A program made the position numbers and the translations under genes. Under the pieces are notes generated by a model. The model worked only from the letters and a program-made list of their open reading frames with translations, did no database searches and was not told the origin of the DNA. Of a DNA stretch of 64,000 bases, positions 18,515-27,179 are shown one piece after another; the stretch's first letter is position 1, and every line of letters begins with the position of its first letter. The stretch spans positions 186,001 to 250,000 of the forward strand of contig NZ_CANMOO010000001.1 in NCBI RefSeq assembly GCF_947499585.1, read 5' to 3'. The stretch is from an uncultured Allomuricauda sp. GTDB taxonomy: Bacteria > Bacteroidota > Bacteroidia > Flavobacteriales > Flavobacteriaceae.

Positions 18515-20320
18515 ATGGTGAAATTGTTGACGAAGGTTTTAGCGGTTGTTTTCTTTTGCCAAATGGCTCATTCTCAAGTTACTTCAGAATGTTCCGATGC
18601 TATTCCTATTTGTAATAATACCCCAATAAATGGAGGTGCCAATGGTTATGGTACAGATGACTTCAATGGAGCTACCTCTAGTGGATGTCTGGAACAGACC
18701 GTTTCCGGTGCCATAGAGTCCAACTCGGTATGGTACAGATTTAGAACTGCCGCCGCAGGGCAATTTGGTTTTAATATAGGTCATGATAGCACAGAAGATT
18801 GGGATTTTGCACTATACAGAGCTAGTAGTTGTGGTAGTCTAGGTGATCCTGTTCGCTGCAATTTCTTCGATAATAGTGATTTTAAAACATTTATTGGTGT
18901 TGGGGAAGACCCTACTGGGGATGAAGATTCCGTTCATTACGAAGACTGGGTCAATGTAAACCCTGGTGAAGACTATTACCTGCTGATCAACAATTTCAGT
19001 AACTTAAATTCTGGTTTCTCCATTCAATTTACGGGAGATATTTGGGTAACCAACCCAAATGATGCCTTAGATTGTTCCATAATAAATAATTTATTGGGTC
19101 CTCCGATTGCTGCTTGTGAGAATGAATCAGTTGTTTTAAATGCCACTACTTCGGGTGCAACGGCTTATGAGTGGTATAATGATACTGGCAGTGGATTTCA
19201 ACCAATAGTCGGAGCTATTTCATCAACATTAAATGTTTTGAACTCTGCTATGTACCGTACGGTTGTAACAACTCCTATGGGTACAATTATCAGTGATGTT
19301 CAAGTGGCGTTTAATGCGGTTCCTACAACAGGAACAATGATGGACGAGGTTTTATGTCATACCGAGGATATGACTTTTGATTTGGAATTAAAGGATTTGG
19401 AGGCACTTGGATCACAGAATCCAGACAATTATATTGTTAGTTATCACAGTTCTCAGGCAGATGCTGTAGCGGGTATAAATCCCTTGATGAAACAATATGA
19501 AAAGAGTTCAGGACAAGAGGTTATTTATGTAAGAACAACTTCTTTGGCAAACCCTAATTGTTATGATGCTTCAGAAAATTTCGTTTTTGATGCCATTGAA
19601 ACTCCAGAACTTACTTTTCCAGAAGAAGTGACCATCTGCGAGGATTCCAGCGGAATTGTAATTGGGGAGACCATACCTAACCCTAGCTATACCTATTTAT
19701 GGAGTACAGGGGAACAAACACCAACTATATCTGTTTCTCAAGGTGGGGAATATACGGTAACAGTCACCAATTCTTCCAATGGATTAAGTTGTGAGTCACA
19801 GAGAACGATAAGTGTTCAAACATCTAGTTTGCCTATTATATCAGATATTGAAATTGAGGATTTGCAATCAAGCAATACCTTGACCGTTATCACTGAGGTT
19901 GATGGGGATTTTGAGTATCGATTGGATGATGGAGCGTTTCAAACAAGCAATGTTTTTGAAGGTGTACTGGGAGGTACACATTCGGTAACCATGAGAGATA
20001 TTTATGGTTGCGGAGAAGTTGTGGAAAGTAATATTGTTATAGTAGGATTCTCGCCTATTTTCTCACCAAATGGAGATGTACTTAATGAAACTTGGCAAGT
20101 TGAAGGACTTTCAGAATTGAATGATCCTATTATCACTATTTATGACCGATATGGTAAACTAATAAAAGAAATGACGGAATTTAGTGCTGGTTGGGACGGT
20201 AGTCTTAACGGAAGGCCGCTTCCTTCCACAGATTATTGGTTCAAATTATCCTATTTAGATGATAGTGGAAATAGGATAAATGCGAAGTATTTACAGAACC
20301 ATTTTTCCTTGAGAAGGTAG
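18515..20320 (+). CDS. T9SS type B sorting domain secreted protein (first of a tandem pair)
   Basis: A 601-residue exported protein with a signal peptide (FCQMAHSQ). The N-terminal 200 residues are a Cys-containing domain starting SECSDAIPICNNTPI with a SVWYRFRT segment. A probable Ig-like part follows, then the C-terminal type B sorting domain of the type IX secretion system (gliding CTERM): FSPNGDVLNETWQVEGL, ITIYDRYGKLIKE, GWDGSLNGRPLPSTDYWF. Proteins with this end are moved to the surface by T9SS and often serve gliding or adhesion. It is paralogous to the next gene. Confidence 0.85.
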   Translation: MVKLLTKVLAVVFFCQMAHSQVTSECSDAIPICNNTPINGGANGYGTDDFNGATSSGCLEQTVSGAIESNSVWYRFRTAAAGQFGFNIGHDSTEDWDFALYRASSCGSLGDPVRCNFFDNSDFKTFIGVGEDPTGDEDSVHYEDWVNVNPGEDYYLLINNFSNLNSGFSIQFTGDIWVTNPNDALDCSIINNLLGPPIAACENESVVLNATTSGATAYEWYNDTGSGFQPIVGAISSTLNVLNSAMYRTVVTTPMGTIISDVQVAFNAVPTTGTMMDEVLCHTEDMTFDLELKDLEALGSQNPDNYIVSYHSSQADAVAGINPLMKQYEKSSGQEVIYVRTTSLANPNCYDASENFVFDAIETPELTFPEEVTICEDSSGIVIGETIPNPSYTYLWSTGEQTPTISVSQGGEYTVTVTNSSNGLSCESQRTISVQTSSLPIISDIEIEDLQSSNTLTVITEVDGDFEYRLDDGAFQTSNVFEGVLGGTHSVTMRDIYGCGEVVESNIVIVGFSPIFSPNGDVLNETWQVEGLSELNDPIITIYDRYGKLIKEMTEFSAGWDGSLNGRPLPSTDYWFKLSYLDDSGNRINAKYLQNHFSLRR

Positions 20321-20348
20321 CTTATTGTGCATTTTATCGATTAACTGT

Positions 20349-20372
20349 ATTATTTTTCGGTTGAAAAATAAT
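20349..20372 (+). terminator. AT-rich hairpin between the two T9SS genes
   Basis: ATTATTTTTC-GGTT-GAAAAATAAT is a perfect ten-base-pair stem 28 bases after the first T9SS gene. No T run follows on the plus strand, so it may be a weak attenuator or an mRNA stabiliser instead of a full terminator. Confidence 0.35.
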
Positions 20373-20435
20373 AAAAGGGTGTTTTGGGCAGTTATACAAG
20401 GTAGATCACAGAATAACCTTTAGCCCCAAAATTCT

Positions 20436-21881
20436 ATGAGAGCTCTATTTAGCGCTATCTGTTGTTTATTTCTATTTTCCATTGGAGCAAATGCTCAAAA
20501 CTCCCCAGATTGTAGAACTGCAATTCCTGTTTGTGCCGATGCACCTATTTTGTCCACTACGGATGGAAGTGGTGATATTGATGACTTTGACCCAGATGTA
20601 ATAACCGAATCAGGCTGTTTAGAAAAAGGTAGTGTTAGTTCTGCCAATCTGGAGAATAACACTTCTTGGTATGTTTTTAGAGCGGGAACGAATGGACAGA
20701 TTGGTTTTGATCTTGAGGCACTTCCGGTTACTCCTGGAGGAATAATTACTTCAGAATTGGATTTTGCCCTTTATGGACCTTTTGATCAAACCTCAGGGCA
20801 AAACTTTTGTACCATTGTTGGGAACGGAACCTCGCAACCTATCCGTTGTAACTACGAGGTCAATGATACTGGTTTTACTGGTATTGGGGTTAATCCTATA
20901 GATGGTAGATTGGGAGCACCATTTGTGGTGGGAAGTCAGAATACCTATGATGAATGGCTAGATGTTGTTGCAGGAGAGATTTACTACTTATTTATAAATA
21001 ACTACAACACTAATTTTGATGGAGATGCGGAGCCTTTTTCGTTGACATTTACAGGGAGTTCCGTGGATGCTGATCAGAATACTGCTTTAGATTGTACGTT
21101 GCGTGATGAATTCTTAGGATTGGATATCATTGCCTGCGAAGGTGATCCAGATATAATATTGAGTGCTTTAAATTCTCCAGCTGGACCTGCTGTAGCAAAT
21201 GTTACTTGGGAATTGGATGCAGATGACGATGGTACTTACGAAACAGTTTTGGCAAGTGGCCCTACAGAGACGGAATTTACAGTTACAAGCCCTAATTCTG
21301 GACGTTATAGAGTGACCATTGAAACTACTTTAGCTACTGTTATCACTGATGATATTCTTATCACTTTCTATGGAGTTCCAGAATTAGACGAGGTACGCGT
21401 AATTGATGATTTAGTCAATAGTGATCAAACAGATCCTTACAATATAGAAATTATTCCTTTGGGTGATGGAGATTATGAATATGCCATTAATGGCGGTGAA
21501 TTTCAAGATGACCCATTGTTTTTTGATGTGCCGCCGGGTGAAAACACAGTAATTATCAATGATAAAAATGGTTGTGGTATTACGGAACCTCTTCCTTTCC
21601 TAGTGGTTGGTTACCCAAAGTTTTTTACTCCTAATGGTGATGGTATACATGACAATTGGAATGTATTGGGGATTGAAACCCTTACTGATCCTAGCGTTTT
21701 TATCTTTGATCGTTACGGAAAGTTATTGAAAGAATTAGATGTAACAGGAGGCTGGGACGGTACGTTTAATGGCAGACAATTGCCATCTTCTGACTATTGG
21801 TTTCGTTTAGACTACGATCGTGATGATTCAGGGGTTGTTGTTGCACGATCTGTAAGAAGACACTTTTCTTTAGTGCGCTAA
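20436..21881 (+). CDS. T9SS type B sorting domain secreted protein (second of a tandem pair)
   Basis: A 481-residue paralogue of the preceding gene. It has a signal peptide (LFLFSIGANAQ), the same N-terminal Cys domain (NSPDCRTAIPVCADAPI, NTSWYVFRAG, VAGEIYYLFINNYN) and the same C-terminal type B sorting domain (FFTPNGDGIHDNWNVLGI, IFDRYGKLLKELD, GWDGTFNGRQLPSSDYWF, HFSLVR). It lacks about 120 residues of the middle region found in its neighbour. A surface role is inferred from the sorting domain. A hairpin shared with the convergent OmpP1 gene ends it. Confidence 0.85.
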   Translation: MRALFSAICCLFLFSIGANAQNSPDCRTAIPVCADAPILSTTDGSGDIDDFDPDVITESGCLEKGSVSSANLENNTSWYVFRAGTNGQIGFDLEALPVTPGGIITSELDFALYGPFDQTSGQNFCTIVGNGTSQPIRCNYEVNDTGFTGIGVNPIDGRLGAPFVVGSQNTYDEWLDVVAGEIYYLFINNYNTNFDGDAEPFSLTFTGSSVDADQNTALDCTLRDEFLGLDIIACEGDPDIILSALNSPAGPAVANVTWELDADDDGTYETVLASGPTETEFTVTSPNSGRYRVTIETTLATVITDDILITFYGVPELDEVRVIDDLVNSDQTDPYNIEIIPLGDGDYEYAINGGEFQDDPLFFDVPPGENTVIINDKNGCGITEPLPFLVVGYPKFFTPNGDGIHDNWNVLGIETLTDPSVFIFDRYGKLLKELDVTGGWDGTFNGRQLPSSDYWFRLDYDRDDSGVVVARSVRRHFSLVR

Positions 21882-21884
21882 ACT

Positions 21885-21913
21885 AAAAAAGACCGGATTG
21901 CTCCGGCCTTTAA
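21885..21913. terminator. Terminator between T9SS and OmpP1 genes
   Basis: The stem GACCGGA-TTGC-TCCGGCC, with an A run before it and TTTAATT after it, lies between convergent genes. Confidence 0.75.
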
Positions 21914-21931
21914 TTACAATATTTTATCTAC

Positions 21932-23431
21932 TTAGAATTTTAAGGTATATCCTAAAGTAACATTGGTGTTTATCCTGTTTATCATTGCAGAGCTGTTAAT
22001 TCCAGAATCAAACAACAATGTGCTTATATCCTGTTCAGTTCTGTTAACGGCTAAATCTAATCTACTTCCGCCAAAATTATAACCAATACCACCTGAGTAT
22101 CCGTTTAAATCACCCACAATATCTCCATTTTCATAAGGACTGCTCTCATACCTGTATCCGGCACGTAAACTAACTTCATCAATACGATATTCCCCTCCAA
22201 GTCTATAAGTGTTTACAACACCTAGTTGCGCAGCTATAAAATCATTTTCCGATACAAAACTAGGGTCTGTAGTAGGTCTAAGCTCAGCTTGCGACATATC
22301 TTGATATCCGTAGTCAAAACTCAAAAGGCCATCTTTTCCAAAAACAACAGCTACGCTTCCGGTAAGCTTTGATGGAGTTTTTATTCTGTACTCTTCAAAC
22401 AAATTAACAATACTGAAGTTGATAAAATCAATATCCTGCTCGGCCAATGTAGAATTGATACGTTGCGATGTATCATCCGTTAGTTCATACCAAGTAGGGG
22501 ATTGATAACTACCACCTACACGAATATTATCGTTCAACTTTGCTATACCGCCCAAACTAAAAGAAAAACCATAGCCTTCTGTATGAAGTAAATTATCAAA
22601 TGTGGTAAACTGTACTGGAGAATCAGCGTCATAACCATTTTCATCCAATAAAGTCAATCTATCATACAAAACTGTATGAAAGTTTAAGGAAGCCCCTAGA
22701 TAAAGGTTTTCTTGGTATTGCCCAGCAAAGTTTACAGTGAATTTGCTATTGTAGCCCGTTGTGCTTTGTAAATACTCCTGGTTTACATTGCTGTATTGCG
22801 CATTTGAAAAGTAGGAAGTATTAGTATCTTCATCCGCAGTTGGTTCTATAATACCGGCTTGAAACCCAAGAAATGCCTGTTGCGCTCCAAAACCAATATT
22901 GGAACCTATATCTAAATAGGCATCTTCTATAAATTCTCCTTGCTGAACTCTTAGCGGGCCAAGAGCCTGTCCTTGGGCAAAATTTAAGAAGTAGTTGTCA
23001 ATACCTTGAGTTGTATTTCCTGAAACTACAAATTCATCATCAAAATTTTGTACTAAATCATAATTGAAAGCCAATGCAAGTTTTTTCCATGGACTATCTG
23101 AAGATTTGAAGACAAAAACGCCTCCCACTTGATTTAATTCCAACGAATTAATATCGGTGTTGCGAAAGCTATTCCCAAAAAAGGCATCGTTACTTCTATT
23201 GTAATTGGAACCAGAAACTGTAAACTGACTGTGATTAAAAACAGCAGAACCAGCTGGGTTCACATTTAAAGAGGATAAATCTCCTCCCAGGGCACCAAAA
23301 GCACCACTCATAGATTGAAATCTTGCTGTTCCCTGAATATTTTCAGTGCTATATCGCAATACGTCATTTATGTTTTGAGCACTTACAAATGTGCATGCCA
23401 ATACCATTATGAAAGTTGAAATTCTTTTCAT
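21932..23431 (-). CDS. OmpP1/FadL family outer-membrane transporter
   Basis: A 499-residue beta-barrel protein. The signal peptide ends near FVSAQ; the mature start NINDVLRYSTENIQGTARFQSMSGAFGALGGD with SLNVNPAGSAVF is the OmpP1/FadL N-terminal plug pattern. The chain ends in a terminal Phe (TLGYTLKF), typical of BAM substrates. FadL proteins pass hydrophobic compounds across the outer membrane; the ligand here is unknown. It lies immediately downstream of, and on the same strand as, the Gly/Ser-rich lipoprotein gene, with a 37-base gap. Confidence 0.88.
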   Translation of the reverse strand: MKRISTFIMVLACTFVSAQNINDVLRYSTENIQGTARFQSMSGAFGALGGDLSSLNVNPAGSAVFNHSQFTVSGSNYNRSNDAFFGNSFRNTDINSLELNQVGGVFVFKSSDSPWKKLALAFNYDLVQNFDDEFVVSGNTTQGIDNYFLNFAQGQALGPLRVQQGEFIEDAYLDIGSNIGFGAQQAFLGFQAGIIEPTADEDTNTSYFSNAQYSNVNQEYLQSTTGYNSKFTVNFAGQYQENLYLGASLNFHTVLYDRLTLLDENGYDADSPVQFTTFDNLLHTEGYGFSFSLGGIAKLNDNIRVGGSYQSPTWYELTDDTSQRINSTLAEQDIDFINFSIVNLFEEYRIKTPSKLTGSVAVVFGKDGLLSFDYGYQDMSQAELRPTTDPSFVSENDFIAAQLGVVNTYRLGGEYRIDEVSLRAGYRYESSPYENGDIVGDLNGYSGGIGYNFGGSRLDLAVNRTEQDISTLLFDSGINSSAMINRINTNVTLGYTLKF

Positions 23432-23468
23432 TTCTCGTGATTTAGTTTTTACAGTAAATTTTTAGGAT

Positions 23469-24797
23469 TTATTGTCTTCTTCCGCTCCTGCTAGATGATG
23501 ATCTTGAACCGCCAGAAGATCTGCTAGAACCTCCAGAACTTCTGTAGCTTCCTGAACTTCTTGAACTGCCCCCGGAACTCCTGTAACTTCCACTGCTTCT
23601 TGAGCTTCGGTTACTTCCGCTACTCCTATAACTTCCAGAGCTTCTTGAACTTCTGGATGATCTATTGTAGTTGCTGCTACGTGGTGCAGTTCTACCTGAA
23701 GACTGATAACTTCTAGTACTTCTTCCTGAAGTTCTATACCCGGAAGAAGAATTTCTATTGGTACTACCGCTTCTGTATGTTCCGCTACTTCTTGTTGATG
23801 GAGAAGTCCCATAAGAACGATTTGTTCTAGAGTTTCCACTATAATTAGGAGTGGTTCTGGTGCTTCTACTGGTTCTATAGCTTCTGTTTCTTGCAATGGC
23901 ATCTGCGCTTACTGACCTTCTTGCAGTGGTTCCGGTTCCGCTACGGTATGTTCTAGAACTTCTTCCTGCTGATGCGCTTCGGTTTACATTAGAACGCCCA
24001 GCATTGGCATTAGTTCTATATCTTGATGAGTAGCCGCTTCTTCTTGCTGCTACATTTGACCTTCCACGAATTGATGTTCCAGGAATTATTGTATTTGAAT
24101 ACCCTCTTCTTCCTCTGTTGTATGCGTAACCTCTATTGTTGCGGAAACCTCTGTTATAAAAGCCTCTATTATATCCTCTGTTCCAACCGTAACCATAGCC
24201 GCCCCAGCCAAAGCCACCGCCCCAATAGGGATGTCCCCAGCCACCGGCCCAGCCCCAACCGAAGCCACCGCCCCAACGGTTCCATCTCCAAGGGTTGTTC
24301 CAGCCCCAGCCGTAACCAAAGCCACCCCAGCCCCAGTTGTTCCAAAGCCAAGGGTCAGCGCCCCAACCAAAGCCACCGCCCCAGTTGTCATAGATATTTA
24401 TTGATACGTTTGTTGGATTGTCTCCCCAACCTGGATTTCCGTTGTAGGAATTATTGTTTGCAAAGTAATCTGTCTGCTCACCTATTGGAATACTATCGTT
24501 TTCAACACCGCTGGAATAACTGTCGACATCGGTGAAAATCTCTTCCTCTAAAATATCACCGTATTCATTTGCTTTTTGTCCAAAATAATCTCCATAAATA
24601 TCGCTCTCCTGCTTTTCTATTCTTACGGCTTCAGCTGATTTTTTTTCTACGCGAACTGTTCTATTATTGTTGGAATAAATTCCATCGTCATCATAATAAG
24701 AAGCTGTTTGATATGAACCGCAAGAAGTCATTAGAAGAATGCCCATAACGGATATGGTCAGGATTTGAAATTTGGAGTAGGGTAGAGACTTTATCAT
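23469..24797 (-). CDS. Low-complexity lipoprotein: Gly/Trp/Asn-rich then Ser/Arg/Tyr-rich
   Basis: A 442-residue protein from the ATG at 24797, chosen because MIKSLPYSKFQILTISVMG leads to a lipobox (LLMTSC). After an acidic segment it has about 70 residues dominated by Gly, Trp, Asn and Pro, then an Asn/Arg/Gly/Tyr stretch, and finally about 240 residues built from Ser, Arg, Thr, Gly and Tyr (repeats of the type SSRSSGSYRSSGG). No enzyme domain is visible. The basic, aromatic tail could bind polysaccharide, nucleic acid or the cell surface; this is inference. Composition opens long false frames on both strands here. Confidence 0.7.
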   Translation of the reverse strand: MIKSLPYSKFQILTISVMGILLMTSCGSYQTASYYDDDGIYSNNNRTVRVEKKSAEAVRIEKQESDIYGDYFGQKANEYGDILEEEIFTDVDSYSSGVENDSIPIGEQTDYFANNNSYNGNPGWGDNPTNVSINIYDNWGGGFGWGADPWLWNNWGWGGFGYGWGWNNPWRWNRWGGGFGWGWAGGWGHPYWGGGFGWGGYGYGWNRGYNRGFYNRGFRNNRGYAYNRGRRGYSNTIIPGTSIRGRSNVAARRSGYSSRYRTNANAGRSNVNRSASAGRSSRTYRSGTGTTARRSVSADAIARNRSYRTSRSTRTTPNYSGNSRTNRSYGTSPSTRSSGTYRSGSTNRNSSSGYRTSGRSTRSYQSSGRTAPRSSNYNRSSRSSRSSGSYRSSGSNRSSRSSGSYRSSGGSSRSSGSYRSSGGSSRSSGGSRSSSSRSGRRQ

Positions 24798-24891
24798 AAC
24801 GCAATTTTTATTGTTGAACATACTAAAAATAGTTAGTTTTACCGAACTATTTTGAAGACAAAGTCACAAGTTTTGTGCCAAACTAATGTAG

Positions 24892-26367
24892 ATGGGTAAA
24901 AAATTAACAAGTAGAAGCGAGGATTATTCCAAATGGTATAATGAACTTGTAGTAAAAGCAGATTTAGCTGAAAATTCAGGAGTTAGGGGATGTATGGTCA
25001 TTAAACCTTATGGCTTTGCCATATGGGAGAAAATGCAGGCCCAATTGGATAAAATGTTCAAAGAAACTGGGCATGAGAACGCTTATTTCCCTTTGTTTAT
25101 ACCAAAATCATATTTGAGCAAAGAAGCTAGCCACGTAGAAGGTTTTGCTAAAGAATGTGCTGTTGTTACGCATTACAGATTAAAGAATGCTGAAGATGGG
25201 AGCGGTATTGTTGTAGATGAAGATGCCAAGCTAGAGGAAGAACTGATTGTTCGCCCCACATCCGAAACCATTATATGGGATACGTATAGAAGATGGATAC
25301 AGTCTTATCGTGATTTACCCTTACTGATCAACCAATGGGCCAATGTGGTACGTTGGGAAATGCGTACGCGTTTGTTTTTGCGCACAGCGGAATTTTTATG
25401 GCAAGAAGGTCATACGGCGCATGCAACAAGACAAGAGGCTGTGGAAGAAGCGCAACAAATGATGCACGTGTATGCGGAATTTGCTGAAGAACATATGGCC
25501 GTTCCTGTAATAAAAGGGACAAAAACGGAAAGTGAGCGTTTTGCTGGCGCCGAAGAAACTTATTGTATTGAAGCTTTAATGCAAGATGGAAAGGCTTTGC
25601 AGGCAGGAACCTCACACTTTCTTGGGCAGAATTTTGCAAAGGCTTTTGATGTTAAGTTTGCTACTAAAGAAGGAAAACAAGAACATGTTTGGGCTACTTC
25701 ATGGGGTGTTTCAACACGGTTAATGGGTGCTTTGGTTATGACCCATAGCGATGATAATGGGTTGGTGCTTCCACCTAAATTAGCGCCAATTCAAGTTGTA
25801 ATTGTTCCAATTTACAAGGGATTGGAGCAGTTAGATGCTATTTCTGAAAAAGTAGATCCTTTAGTAAAAGAATTACGTTCCAAAGGAATTTCTGTAAAAT
25901 ACGATAAGAGGGATACGCATAAGCCAGGTTTTAAATTCAATGAATATGAATTAAAGGGTGTTCCCGTACGTTTGGCCATTGGACAACGAGATTTGGAAAA
26001 TGGAACATATGAGGTTGCAAGAAGGGATACGTTGGAAAAAGAATCTATAAAGGCAGAAGATATTGTTGGTAAAATAGTGTCTTTAATGGATGAGATTCAG
26101 GAAAACATTTATAAGAAAGCTTTAGATTATAGGAAAGCGCACATAACCAAAGTAGATTCATACGATGAATTTAAGGAAGTTATAGAAGGAAAGGGAGGTT
26201 TTGTATTAGCTCATTGGGATGGTACTGCAGAAACAGAGGATAAGATAAAAGAAGAGACAAAGGCCACTATACGCTGTATTCTTTTAAATGCTGAAAAAGA
26301 GGAAGGTAAGTGCATGGTGACCGGAAAACCGTCTATGCAAAGAGTACTGTTTGCCAAGGCTTATTAA
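24892..26367 (+). CDS. proS: Prolyl-tRNA synthetase (eukaryotic/archaeal type)
   Basis: Class II synthetase charging tRNA-Pro. The 491-residue length without the large bacterial editing insertion places it in the short eukaryote/archaea-like group common in Bacteroidota. [19 protein letters not shown] starts the chain. Motif 2 is [23 protein letters not shown], motif 3 is in [18 protein letters not shown], and [15 protein letters not shown] is conserved. The C-terminal region has the Cys pair [13 protein letters not shown] and ends in Tyr (LFAKAY), as in this group. It lies directly upstream of the two tRNA-Glu genes. Confidence 0.95.
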   Translation: MGKKLTSRSEDYSKWYNELVVKADLAENSGVRGCMVIKPYGFAIWEKMQAQLDKMFKETGHENAYFPLFIPKSYLSKEASHVEGFAKECAVVTHYRLKNAEDGSGIVVDEDAKLEEELIVRPTSETIIWDTYRRWIQSYRDLPLLINQWANVVRWEMRTRLFLRTAEFLWQEGHTAHATRQEAVEEAQQMMHVYAEFAEEHMAVPVIKGTKTESERFAGAEETYCIEALMQDGKALQAGTSHFLGQNFAKAFDVKFATKEGKQEHVWATSWGVSTRLMGALVMTHSDDNGLVLPPKLAPIQVVIVPIYKGLEQLDAISEKVDPLVKELRSKGISVKYDKRDTHKPGFKFNEYELKGVPVRLAIGQRDLENGTYEVARRDTLEKESIKAEDIVGKIVSLMDEIQENIYKKALDYRKAHITKVDSYDEFKEVIEGKGGFVLAHWDGTAETEDKIKEETKATIRCILLNAEKEEGKCMVTGKPSMQRVLFAKAY

Positions 26368-26392
26368 AAGGAGCAAAAAATAATATTTACTC

Positions 26393-26422
26393 TTGCAAGA
26401 CTTAAAAATAGTTGTATTTTTG
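26393..26422 (+). promoter_or_regulatory. Promoter of the tRNA-Glu genes
   Basis: TTG (26393-26395), a 19-base spacer and TATTTTTG (26415-26422) fit the Bacteroidota promoter consensus. The first tRNA-Glu begins 20 bases further on. I see no comparable element before the second copy, so both are probably cotranscribed. Confidence 0.75.
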
Positions 26423-26441
26423 CATCCGCAATTATGCACCC

Positions 26442-26513
26442 GGCCCGTTCGTCTAGGGGTTAGGACGCCAGGTTTTCATCCTGGTAACAGGGGTTCGATT
26501 CCCCTACGGGCTA
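26442..26513 (+). tRNA. tRNA-Glu (anticodon TTC), copy 1
   Basis: A 72-base cloverleaf. The acceptor arms GGCCCGT and ACGGGCT pair, with a G-U at the first position. The anticodon stem CCAGG/CCTGG encloses the loop TTTTCAT, giving anticodon TTC. The T arm is AGGGGTTCGATTCCCCT-like, and the discriminator is A. The CCA end is not encoded. Confidence 0.97.
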
Positions 26514-26604
26514 CGAGTTCAGTGAAATATTGGGTAGATTCATTAAAAGCTATATGATAGGAAACATCTTTGACTTAACTTTTAGTTTTTCATTTTATCC
26601 AAAT

Positions 26605-26676
26605 GGCCCGTTCGTCTAGGGGTTAGGACGCCAGGTTTTCATCCTGGTAACAGGGGTTCGATTCCCCTACGGGCTA
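26605..26676 (+). tRNA. tRNA-Glu (anticodon TTC), copy 2
   Basis: Identical in all 72 positions to copy 1, which lies 91 bases upstream. The flanking sequences are unrelated, so only the tRNA itself (plus one trailing C) is duplicated. Confidence 0.97.
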
Positions 26677-26769
26677 CAAAAATAATTGTAAAGTATAATA
26701 AAAAAAGAAAGGTTTAAAACATAGGTTATTACCAGTTTCAATCTTTCGTTATCCATTTAAATTAAGACA

Positions 26770-27021
26770 ATGGCAAACCATAAGTCAGCATTAAAGAGAA
26801 TTAGAAGAAACGAAGCAGTACGTTTACGCAACAGGTATCAACATAAGACTGTTCGTAATGCTATTAGAAAACTGCGAAATGAAGAGGATAAAAAAGCTGC
26901 TGAAACACTTTTACCTACAGTTGTAGGTATGATAGATAAGTTGGCAAAGCGAAATATTATTCACAATAATAAAGCGGCTAACCTAAAGAGCAAGTTAATG
27001 AGTAGTGTTGCAGCAATGTAA
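26770..27021 (+). CDS. rpsT: 30S ribosomal protein S20
   Basis: An 83-residue, strongly basic helical protein that binds 16S r[24 protein letters not shown] is the characteristic start, followed by NAIRKLRN and [21 protein letters not shown]. It follows the tRNA-Glu pair by 93 bases and ends at a long hairpin. Confidence 0.96.
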   Translation: MANHKSALKRIRRNEAVRLRNRYQHKTVRNAIRKLRNEEDKKAAETLLPTVVGMIDKLAKRNIIHNNKAANLKSKLMSSVAAM

Positions 27022-27040
27022 TTCTATTTCATACTTATAT

Positions 27041-27080
27041 AAAACTAAAAGCGTCCCTAATTAGGGGCGCTTTTAGTTTT
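27041..27080 (+). terminator. rpsT terminator
   Basis: A long inverted repeat pairs AAAACTAAAAGCG..CCCTAA with TTAGGG..CGCTTTTAGTTTT, 19 bases after the rpsT stop codon. Confidence 0.9.
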
Positions 27081-27179
27081 ATGTTAGTTGCTTAACCTTA
27101 CAATTCCGATTCATTGTATAACCAATTGAATTTTATACCAATTTTGGAAAGAAGCTTCTCTAATGTTAGTAAAATTAGT

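Noticed and set aside
23462..24535. Long alternative frames on both strands over the Ser/Arg-rich lipoprotein gene
   Set aside because: They come from the biased repeat composition; their products are low-complexity Glu/Val or Ser/His/Arg strings with no start context or domain.
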